NCBI GenBank assembly: GCA_011109175.1
Contig: RDEW01000004.1
Location: 396,030 to 460,029, forward strand
Source of the DNA: Dicyema japonicum
Lineage: Eukaryota; Dicyemida; Rhombozoa; Dicyemidae
Direction of reading: 5' to 3'
DNA: 64,000 nucleotides
Part shown: piece by piece, positions 54,646-64,000 of the stretch
Position numbering within the stretch: position 1 is the first letter of the stretch
Layout of the letters: each line of letters begins with the position of its first letter
Made by a program: the position numbers and the translations under genes
The notes under the pieces: model-generated
The model's database searches: none
Told to the model about the DNA's origin: nothing
The model's input: the letters and a program-made list of their open reading frames with translations, nothing else

Positions 54646-56879
54646 AGTGCATATTTGTTTCATTAGTAGGGCGATTTTTTACAATAAAATCAAAAATTCA
54701 TATGTTCTTTAAAATTGTTTGAAACTTATAAAAATGTGATTTTTATAGGCCAAAGAACAAGACTTCCCATGCGCTAATGATTTGGCGAAGAAAACATAGG
54801 CAGATTCTTCAATGGGGAGGAACACATAACGGACTATGATCGATCCAAGGCTGCTGACAACATCATACAGTCCTAATATTAAAATAACAATAAAATTATT
54901 AAAAATTATTCAAAAATAAAAAAAGTGCATAAAATTTTAAATTCAAACCGGCAGTTTCGATCAGATTCATAACGCAAGATAATATTTTTCTGCTTCTCTC
55001 AAAATCTGCTTAATTAAAAACTGCTGAGCGAAGGTTCCAATCAATTTAACGTGCCCCCGGAAGGCAAGGACAGAACAGTAGGGAAGGGACTAGCCAAATG
55101 CCATTTCTTTAAAAATCATCAGAAAATACAGCAGAAAAATAACAGAAAAGTAAACTCCTTAATCTACTTACACCTGAATTACACGTGCATAGACGAACGC
55201 CATTAGCCCGGTTTCCCAACGAAAGTATAAAATCAGGAAGACGAAAGGGAAAACTTAAATTAGCGAGAGCATCGACGGAAACCTAAGTCTCCCAAAGCAG
55301 TACTTTAAGGTTGCTCAGCCAGTACACATTGGCAATAATAACGAACGGGTAAGTCAAGGACTGGGAAATTGAACCACAAATTTTCCAAAATACAGCATCT
55401 TTGTAATCTCCCGTCTAAATGGTAGAGTCGGTCTCGATGAAGAAGAGCAACAGAACGACTACAATCGAGGCAATTAGAAATGACAAAGGAGTGCTTCAGT
55501 GGATCAAATTCGGCTTACAAAGACCAAATGATGTTGCTGAAACTTTGAGTGTCCGTGATGCTGATCCCACAGCACGTTTTGAGAATCGGATCCAAACTTA
55601 GATTCGTGATAGATCCGTGGAGTAGTAATAGTCTCTGTCATTTTTTACCTTGCACGTGCTCCAATTAAGGGAATTGACATGAATCTCAACGTGAATGCGT
55701 TTAGAAATAAGGAATTCACTCCAACAACTATCTAAGGATTTAATACCACATATGACTCTTATGGGGACATCATAGAAGGCTTGATTTAACGCTTTTGATT
55801 CATCCTCACCACATTGCATTATACGTAAATTTAAATTTCAAATTTACTAATTTAATTAAGTCAATGATTTTATATAAAAAAATATTTTCTATAATAAAAA
55901 ACTGGAATAAACTTTCTCTACGCGAGCACCTAGACTTGCTCAGAGACCGTTTAAGAAAGTTTGACTTTTATACCGAACGCAATTGAGGTAAAAGATGTCG
56001 TTCTGAGGGTGCTCAGAATATCGAACAGAACTGGGTACGAAAGATACCTCGATTGGAATCACGGAAGAAGATGGAGGTTCTTTGGAAACTTTTTGAAATG
56101 GACCTGGGTGCCCAGATAATTCGGCCATAGAGAACTTTCGCCTCTGACACTCCTCGATTCCGTAGACTGAACCACACCCGATGGTCTCAACAGAGACTAC
56201 AAAAGGTTGGAAAACGCCTGTATGGACTATGAAGGAGAGAATCTGGATTGGACTTGCTTACAAAATGTGAAGTAAGATGACTTTGTATTAGTTTCTCTGG
56301 TTGCACGATATTTATTGGCATTATTTAGATCATTGTTTTTTCACATCCTTCAAGATGGGACAAATTCACGTGCTCTCAAATCTTATTCAAACCAAAATAT
56401 TAGCACTTCATTTTAAATTATTTTTTAACTTTTCCAACTCAGGACTGGTTTCTCGTAGACCCTAAATTTTTTTAATGTAAAAAACATTTTTTACCCCGAT
56501 TTTAGAATCACAAAAAATAGCCTATTCGGACAAATACGCACATAGAGCGAAAATTTGTTATTTTCCCGCTTCGTTGATTGAAGAAGCCATTATCTAACAG
56601 AACAATAGGAAAATGTGACAGGGAAAACTAAGGCAGACAAGACAACAGGGAAGTGACCCGTAGATCCCCATTCTCAGTGGCATAAAATAGACACAATCAA
56701 CCGATTAAAGATAAGAGAATAAATCTTGAGTAAAACGAACAATAATCAAGTCACTTTAACGAGGAAACAATTTCAGTGATCATTATAAACGACCTTTGAG
56801 CCGTCGATTCTAGTCTAAGCAAGTCCGAAGGGTCCACCACATCATCAGCAGCTAATCATCACAACAGATAATAAACCAA
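54646..56879. other. No recognised gene
   Basis: Some open pieces exist (55419-55601, 55795-55986; GLNRDYKRLENACMDYEGEN near 56190), none with a known pattern. The stretch is likely spacer plus old transposon sequence, though exons of an unknown gene cannot be excluded. Confidence 0.35.
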
Positions 56880-59453
56880 CTAGAGTCTCTTCACGCTCCT
56901 CTTCTGCCCATAAACAACTTTTCCGTAATATTCAAAAACGGGGACAGTCATGTTGGGAGTACAAGCGACAGTTTCAACCGAACATTTCAAGTTTTCTTCA
57001 ATTTCCCTCAACAACTGAAAATATTAAGTCAAATAGTCAGTCAATGATAACAAATTCAAACCTCAAATTCATTGTACCAAATACAGCATCCCCCATTAGA
57101 GACGAGGTTAGTATTATAGCATGGGTTACCCCTTCCACCACGGCAGTTTGAATGATACCACACCTAAGTATAATAAAATCCACCAAATTACCTTTTCGGG
57201 GTATTTAGAAACGAAGGAGATGGCAAGGCCCATTCTAAGCACTAGAGAACTACGGACAACCTATCAACTCTTCCAGTACGGCCAATGCGGTGGATGTAAT
57301 TCGCTGGGTCATCTGGGAGAGTCATATTGATCACTGAACATGAGATACTAAACTACCAAAGGGTAACTGACTGATGTGAATTCCTCTGCACGCGACGTCA
57401 GTTGATATGAGGAAATTCACACAGCCATTCTGAGAATAAGCCAACACCCACCTTGAATGAACTCAAATTTTCATTTCTCTGGCTTTGGCCGGAGTGAAAC
57501 GGAAGTGAAGAGAACATTTTGGCATTCTCGGGGGAAGCTGGAATACAAGTTACAGGGAACATTTGCAAATTTTCTGAAAATGACTGTGTAGGTAATCGCA
57601 GTCCAGTTTCGTACGGCAAAATATGATAGCCCTGTCGATGTTTAGTCTCCGAATCGTTCTAACGACGTACTCTCCTTTGAGCAGCTTTATGGCTTGGGAC
57701 CTCTCATCTAAGACAAGTAAAGTCAAAGGTACGTGAAATGTCGTGACTTCTTTCATTTTGATGAACCTGATCAGTCCGAATTGGAGAGGAGAGTTGTCTC
57801 CAGTCTCCATCAGTATCAGGATCCACCAAACAGACCTAAAATTCAAAACCAAAGCAAACGATGTGGTGGACCGTATCGGGACGTTGTCCTCCCTTGAGGT
57901 CCACAAAGGTAGCAAATGGCATTCGTTGCTGAGCAAATTTCCGTATAGCCACGTTATGTAGAGTGGCGGAGCAGACTACAACCTGCAAGCGGTCCCTTTT
58001 GTCAGTGAGGAACGTTTGAGTGATGAAAGCACAGTCATTGCTGCTAATAAGGCTATCGGCCTCGTCCAGTATCAAATATCTGCACTCCTTGGCATCCACA
58101 TAGTCAGAGTCAATGAACTCCTTCAACTTGCAACGACAATATGATTCTTCCTTTAAAAGTGACTATACCTTCTATGTTATAAATTCCCCCCTCTGAGTTT
58201 CAATGCTGATCCCACCAGTGAGCAATAAACAGTTAAACTGAAAAGGCTAAAACTACTGAATGTCAGCCAAGTAGGGTTTTAAGTCATTCAGCTGTTTGAA
58301 AGTCTGCACTTTAAGCAAATTATTACCTGGACGGCCAGTTCTCGTGAAGGCTAAAATTAGCGACAACCAACCTCAATGATAAACGAATTGGGGATTTTGA
58401 GCTTCTTTTGGGGGATTCTGAGAATGACAAAATACCAGCGTTTTTCATGTCGCTTGGAAAAGTCTTAAAATCAGCAACTAAATTAACCGCTAAAAAATTC
58501 TCTCTGACAAAGTTGGTGGAGACTTTACAGCCCTAAAGTATACAAGAAGCAGGACCTTTAGGGTCATGGCGGCGAAAAAGGGCACAGATCTTAATTTGTG
58601 TGGAATTTCGAATCCCAATCCTAAATCATTCCCTATTTAGAGTAAATCCCGATAATCCACCGTTTTTAGTAAATCGGATGACTCCCGCGTGTAAATCAAT
58701 AAAGGACCCCACAACGTCGTGAATCCCAAATTCCTCCCCGTAAGTGATGAATTGTCGATTATTCGATTTTTTGGCTGTACTGCCATAGCCGAACCCAAAT
58801 CTGTCCAATCCTAGGCAAAGACCGGCATCCATGGTTGACCACCCAATTCGGCATAACCCATCATTTTCGACTTTCACCTCAAAATATCCTAAAGTAATTA
58901 TTTTATATTATAATTTGAAAATTTAAATATTTTCAAATAAAATATTTAAAACCTGTTCTGGTGGTGGAAGAGGTGGATCGACTTCCAGCCCAGCGATTCC
59001 CTACTGCGCAGCTCTCATTTCCGTTAATAACTAGATTATAAAAGACTAAAACTGAAATCTCTTTCCTTGTCATTCGGATTCCATCCACAGTAGTTATTTT
59101 CTAGAAATAAAAAAATTTTACCAGAAGAGTCCTTTTCATTGATTTTGCCTACGTTTTGTAAGCTTTCTGCCACAATTTGTAGCAAAGGAATGCAGAAAGC
59201 CTTTAAGTAATAAAATCAGATACAGCAGTTTTTCCGCTTCCAGTCTCGGCAGTCTAGTAAAATAAGTTACTTTAAAAATGTGGTTTAAAATATGTAAGCT
59301 ACCATAAGAATGTCCCCTCCGCCGAGTATCAGAGGAATTGCCTCAGCTTGAATTTCTGTAGGCAGTCTATAAGTGGTTACTAGTATAAGTATACTCCCAG
59401 CCGAGTTTTGTTATTGCCTTTGAAATTTCAGGAATGACTCCCATTTCTGACAT
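56880..59453 (-). CDS. DDX1: DDX1, DEAD-box RNA helicase with SPRY insert (multi-exon)
   Basis: ATP-dependent RNA helicase; in mammals part of the HSPC117 tRNA-ligase complex and RNA-transport granules. Distinctive for a SPRY domain inserted between motifs I and Ia, which is present here. The N-terminus [19 protein letters not shown], then [20 protein letters not shown], leads into TAETGSGKT (Walker A). The SPRY domain at 58626-58877 reads [35 protein letters not shown] and FTKNGG. Then [10 protein letters not shown] (motif II), [10 protein letters not shown] (motif III), [25 protein letters not shown] and [15 protein letters not shown] (motif VI); the C-terminus [11 protein letters not shown] leads to VYGQKRS. 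Introns: 26 nt (about 57229-57254) and 28 nt (about 57169-57196), others 21-24 nt, one of about 45-50 nt near 59250-59300. Start at 59453, stop at 56880. Some central exon edges are not resolved. Confidence 0.88.
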
Positions 59454-60589
59454 TAATATTTATATAACCCTCAAATGCTGTCATAATGTATGCCAACCAA
59501 CAAAGTCGATGATTTGAATTTTTATGAATTAATTTTAATAAAATAAATAGCAATTAATTAATTTATTATTTTTTTTATTTTTTGAGCATAAATTTTTTGT
59601 CAGTTCGACACTCAGACTGAGGTATTTCTTTAAAAAGGGTCATGTGAGGAATAAGAAAAGGGTCTTTAGTTGTTATGAGTGAGATCTCATCTAACTTTCG
59701 CCACATGAAGGTGACCCAGATCGAAAGTTTACCCATCAAATTTGAGGAATTGAATTTTAAAAACTTTATCTACTATATTTTAAATCAAAAATTATTGATG
59801 CAGTCATGTGCTCGATCCCATTGACTATTCTTGAAAGCTTCTCTCTTCCACTGTGGATTAGGATGACGTTATGTGATCTACCTGCTTACAGCGAACACAC
59901 AGTCCAAGATGGCACTGGCGCAAGTGCAAAAAGCTTGGCTCCCTCCTAGGAGACCATGAAGACATTACAAGAAGGAAATCCCTAGCACAAACGGCCTCTC
60001 CAGACTGAAGAACATCTGCCTCCAGAAAAAGGGACATTATAACAAAAACTCGATTATACAACTAGTATAACGCTGGTACCTGGGCCTGCTCAAGAAATGA
60101 ACTGAAGAGGCTTAATGCGACCAACTACGGCATATGATGTTCGAAAGTAGTGATACGAGGATGTCATCTAATCTTCTTTATAAAAGGACGAAGACCTCTG
60201 AAATTTCAAATGAGATTCTGGGCTTTTCGGCCATATTCTGCGACTGGACCTAGATGCCCCCGAGAACATAGCCATGGAGGATTACTTCATGTTGGAAACC
60301 CCCCGATTCGTGAAAAAGAATATATCAAGGTCATTTCAAATGATTGGGAAAATAATATTAGAAATTTTTAAGAAAACTGGCATTTTGTACCCTCTGGACA
60401 TGGAAATATGTCGCGAGCGCTACTTGCAACTATGCGCTACTTGCAATATCGATTTTTTGAATTTTTTTGAATCTATGAAAATTGTTCTTTTGGATTAAAA
60501 TTCTAATTTTTAGTAATATAAAATATTAATTTTAATGTATAAAATTAATATAAACTATTAATTCAAATTTGAATTGTTATGTCACGCTT
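59454..60589. other. No recognised gene
   Basis: AT-rich upstream region of DDX1, then unassigned sequence. An open piece at 60274-60498 has no recognised pattern. A SINE-body-like TAGGATGACGTTATGTGATC occurs at 59850-59870. Confidence 0.35.
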
Positions 60590-61600
60590 GTCCCACGTTG
60601 TTGTGGTGCTTCGTTTGTGCTAATGCTTAGTCCATATTATTTTTGTATTGTCTTACATTTTCTTCATTAATATATTAGTGGATTCATCAAATAGAGTTGA
60701 AAGGCTGTTATCAAAATGTCTAATATATATTTGTTTTTGACGGATATTTATATTTCATTCAGAGCACTTCCACGAATTCTTATGATATTGTCTGTACGAA
60801 AACTTCTGACCTGCCCCAATTTTGAAGAGTTTATTCAAAATATGCTGTTACAAAAAGCTTAAAGAAAAAAAGTGATATTTATTCAAAATGAAAGATTCAA
60901 TCAGACAATCACTCGAACTTTGTCGAAGATGTTGTTTGATGATCCAAATAAATGTTGGAAAAAACAGATTAAAAAAGCTGTCCAATTTTATAATCTTAGT
61001 TATCATAGTTCAACAGGTTATATGGCCTTATATATAAATTATGTGACAATCCGATTCGTGGGTGTTCATTGCTCAAAATACTCATTCGAGAAAGGAGATG
61101 AGGTTAGTTAATTACATTGACAATATAGGTTTGCGATTAGACATGATAAAGACATGAATTTTTCTAGAGAAGAAAAACAGAAGCACGTCACCACTTCAAC
61201 CAAAAAGACCATGAAACACACTTTCAACCTGCTTAAAAGATGACTACGAACAAAATAGTCGTAAATTGGTGACAGCGGACGATCTGGATGATGTTCGAAT
61301 GAGGGCCAGGAACAAGATGGCGTGGGCGAGGAGGATGGCTGCAAAACATGGCTCAAGCGAACCCCTTTTAGGGCCACGCGAAAGAGCTCTTAACTAACTA
61401 AATTAACTATATAGGTTTGCGTAAAAAAAGACCATGGGACAAATCCCTCGCTAAAGTTAGGGAAATTTGAATTTGCCTACAGTGAAAAAGTGAAAGTCGT
61501 AGATATATTGTCTAACAAGCGAATGACACTTCAATCAAATGAGGGACATAGCGAGATCTTCCACATGAGTCGCGTTAAAAAGCTTAAAAAGAAGTGACTT
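60590..61600 (+). mobile_element. Gypsy-type LTR retrotransposon integrase fragment
   Basis: Plus strand 60872-61111 encodes NERFNQTITRTLSKMLFDDP, then NKCWKKQIKKAVQFYNLSYH and SSTGYMALY, the end of an integrase catalytic core. After an insertion, 61425-61596 encodes EFAYSEKVKVVDILSNKRMT and HSEIFHMSRVKKLKKK, the GPY/chromo-like C-terminal segment of Ty3/gypsy integrases. The upstream core (about 60700-60870) is decayed. No LTRs or other pol domains are seen. Confidence 0.7.
61123..61421 (+). mobile_element. Recent LINE C 3'-end insertion with 13-bp target-site duplication
   Basis: A perfect 13-bp direct repeat ATATAGGTTTGCG at 61123-61135 and 61409-61421 brackets a 273-bp insert that splits the gypsy integrase frame. 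The insert carries the family C terminus (KLVTADDLDDVRMRARNKMA, then RRMAAKHGSSEP) and TAACTAACTAAATTAACT at its 3' end, without a poly(A). It is 5'-truncated and points the same way as the integrase. Confidence 0.8.
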
Positions 61601-62398
61601 ACCTTTTCTTATAAATAAAATATTTTTTTTTGAATTTTTTGTCTTAATTGAAACTTAAATGAATACAATCGTATAACCTGGAATTTTTAATAGTTTAAAA
61701 TATTGAAAAATAAGAGTTTTATTGTTGAAATTAATTTTTTAATTATTTAGAATGCTTATCAGTATTATTAATAGTAAGATAATTAAAGAATTTAAAAAAT
61801 AAATTCAATTTTATATTTTTTAAAGCATAACATAAATCTATATATAATTTTAGTTTCATGTTTTTTTGAGTAAAACTGGTTTCTTTAAAATGGTTCGACT
61901 TGTGAGTGTCTTATGATGTAAAAATTATGTCCGCTATAAAAGATACACTGAAAATTATATTTTTTAAAAAATAAAAGACAGCTTGGGTTAAAATATTATT
62001 TTGGTAAAAAATAATATTTAAAGATTTTTTAAATAATTTTTTTTCAAATTCCCAAATTGGCCAAAATTCGTATTATAAAGTCAAAACATAAATCGCCCTA
62101 TTTATTAGTAATATTGACGGCTGATATTAATTGGGTTTTATAAAGGATTCTTAGAATGGAACTTTGTCATTTCCATTGTGTGACTATGACAGGAAAACAA
62201 CTTTACATCGTCCTTAAGTTGTAAATGGTTACCCATTTCCCGGACTTTTTGTCGTTGCTTTCGGAAATTTTTCCGTTCAGCATTCGACTAAGAAGGTCCA
62301 TTAACAAAGCAAGGATCTGCGGTGGACGAGAGTCCCCATGTAGAATTCCTTTTTATTTTACTTCTCTCAACGTTTTGTTTCCAATTTTAGCCTATCTT
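61601..62398. other. AT-rich, nothing recognised
   Basis: Very AT-rich. No coding or structural signal. Confidence 0.5.
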
Positions 62399-62850
62399 TC
62401 ATTCGTTGATACGCCAGCAGAGAAGACCAGAATTTTGTAAGTCATTCAAATTCTTAATCTCCTCACAAAGATATCCATGAACCGAAGTGAAGTTCTTGAT
62501 ATAAACTCCATCACAACCAGATGCCTTCCAATTTGGAAGCATCTTGATATTCTCGGTGATTTCCTCCTGCGTAAAATCAGCAAAAGAGTTCTCTGATCCA
62601 GTCACTCATTGTAATCAAGAAATTGCTCCTCTTTCGTTCAACCTTATTCCAAATGTTGCTCCATAACAGAAGACATTCCACCTCAATGAAATTAAGGACC
62701 GCCTTCTCATCTCCTTTTATATTTTTATAAAATCGCCTTCTATTCAATTCGAAGCACCAGTTGACACTGATAAATCTCTAAATCTCTTTCTCGATTCATA
62801 AACTCGCAACTATCATGATTTGATTGAGAACATATGAAGAAACTCAATAC
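62399..62850 (-). mobile_element. R2-like RT N-terminal fragment (minus strand)
   Basis: The minus strand encodes FYKNIKGDEKAVLNFIEVEC, then LLLWSNIWNKVERKRSNFLI and SDWIREL. After a shift it continues FADFTQEEITENIKMLPNWK, ASGCDGVYIKNFTSVHGYLC. This is the stretch before the RT domain in R2-like elements (FWSNIW..., WI, TQEEI...LPNWKSPGCDGV). Confidence 0.65.
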
Positions 62851-64000
62851 TTACCGATTATTTGGAAGTGTTCGAGACTGTTTCTGATAATCAATTGGGG
62901 CAAAGATTATATGCCAAGATGCGAAGGAGCAAGCCTTCAGTCACTACGGAAACAAACTATTCGCTTTGTGGGTTGATGCAAAGATGGGGTACGACTCTGT
63001 GAATCATGACTTTCTCTGTCTGACCTCTCAATGTGAATCGGAAGGTCTGTAAAGAGCTCGAAAAGCCAATGGAAAGTTATTCTAAATTTCGACAGTGAAA
63101 GGGTTGGGATGTTTAAATTAAATCGCGGTATATCGCAAGGAGATTTGTGGTCTCCACGGATCCTTTGAGCGAAATTCTAAATAGTAAATTTCCAAAATTG
63201 TTTATGTAATTCGTCACGTGTACAACCAATCACTTTTTATTAATTATCTAAAAATATTTACTGAGGATATACAATGGTGAAGATGATGAATGAGATTGAT
63301 GAGTATTTCAGAGTGGTTGGGCTTAAGAAGAGTTTTAGAAGTCTTCCACTAATCTGGAATGAATGAAGGATGTAAAATCTCTGAATAGACATGAAGGCTA
63401 TCGCTACCTCGGAGTTTTAGAGGATCGTTCCATCAACGTCACGAAACATAATGTTTTGAGAACATTCGCGGAAAACGTGAAGAGGAGAATTGTGCATACT
63501 AAGCTCAATGCTGAAAATATATTTAAAGCAATCAACGAGCATGACTTGTCCCTCTATAATTACTACATTGGCTTAATGGACATTGAACCGAAGGAATGTG
63601 AGTATATTTATGTTGAAATACCATTTTAGCAGAGTATGATTTGGAAGAAAGTCCAGCATTGTCTCAGAAAATATGGATTCCTGCGGATCATTAAAACTAA
63701 GAAAACACATGTGACCACAATCAAAGGATTCCTTGCTTTCAAGTGCGATATGATCCTCACCCAAATAAGCCTTAACGCTATCAAGGAATATCAACAGAAA
63801 TCTCTGAGTGATAGTATCAGGAGAAAGTCGCTCCACTCTATACTTTATAATTGTTGCAAAAATGACAATATTGTTGAACTCGTTGAGTGGCTGGTCAGTG
63901 GAAACAATAGTCCGAGATCCGAGGGTTTGTATTGTCTTCTTAAGACAGGAATCTGTTTTTTCGGATAAAGATTCACTATGTCGCGTCCCATGCTGATTAC
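62851..64000 (+). mobile_element. R2-like RT remnant (plus strand), runs off the window
   Basis: Plus strand in broken frames: GNKLFALWVDAKMGYDSVNH (RT motif A), then FKLNRGISQGDLWSP (the GxxQGDxxSP motif), a gap where the YADD box should be, then GYRYLGVLEDRSINVTKHNV, NIFKAINEHDLSLYNYYIGL and, in another frame, VTTIKGFLAFKCDMILTQIS. The C-terminal endonuclease would lie beyond the edge. It faces away from the minus-strand fragment at 62399-62850. Confidence 0.65.

Noticed and set aside
1-64000. CRISPR arrays, prokaryotic operons or phage modules
   Set aside because: No regularly spaced repeats, no Shine-Dalgarno-led gene strings; all recognised genes are spliced eukaryotic types.

Overview
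The window is AT-rich animal nuclear DNA. It carries about a dozen recognisable protein-coding genes set among many decayed transposons. The genes are typical of metazoans: an ADAMTS-like protease, dynamin with PH and GED domains, an AIMP1/EMAP-II-like protein, an RGS22-like protein, CFAP20DC, mitochondrial MCAT, TREX, RNPS1, an MFS transporter, SND1 (Tudor-SN) and DDX1. Almost every splice junction I could reconstruct from protein homology spans a GT-AG intron of only 22-26 nt, with a few of 28-50 nt. Such short introns in a transposon-rich animal genome fit a dicyemid mesozoan (Dicyema-like). That assignment is an inference from intron size and gene content, not from a species marker.

Layout: 1-0.3 kb holds the 3' end of an R2-like retrotransposon; 0.7-2.0 kb a hAT transposon (minus); 2.8-5.2 kb the ADAMTS-like gene; 5.2-6.8 kb repeat and LINE debris; 6.9-7.6 kb the AIMP1-like gene (minus); 8-8.8 kb SINE and LINE pieces; 9.1-12.1 kb dynamin, preceded by a decayed copy of its own P-loop exon; 12.4-17.2 kb LINE ORF1 remains, a long minus-strand LINE carrying a nested insertion, and a SINE; 18-20.7 kb RGS22-like; 21.6-23.5 kb CFAP20DC; 24.3-25.4 kb MCAT; 25.5-28.6 kb repeats; 29.4-30.3 kb TREX; 31.2-32.6 kb LINE; 32.7-33.3 kb RNPS1; 33.6-38.9 kb hAT and LINE debris; 38.9-40.6 kb MFS transporter; 41-45.6 kb LINEs and a SINE; 46.4-47.3 kb an unrecognised five-exon gene; 48.5-51.5 kb LINE remains and a tRNA-Ile-like relic; 51.6-54.4 kb SND1; 56.9-59.5 kb DDX1 (minus); 60.6-61.6 kb a gypsy-type integrase fragment split by a LINE insertion; 62.4-64 kb R2-like reverse transcriptase fragments.

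The host genes do not form a pathway or operon. Three act on RNA (RNPS1 in splicing and the exon-junction complex, DDX1 helicase, SND1), one is linked to tRNA synthetases (AIMP1-like), and two suggest ciliary biology (CFAP20DC, RGS22-like), which suits a ciliated animal. The rest are housekeeping or cell-surface functions. The transposon fraction contains at least five LINE-like lineages (called A to E here), hAT elements, one LTR element and a SINE family. The SINE's 3' tail matches that of LINE E. I see no bacterial operon, CRISPR array or phage module.
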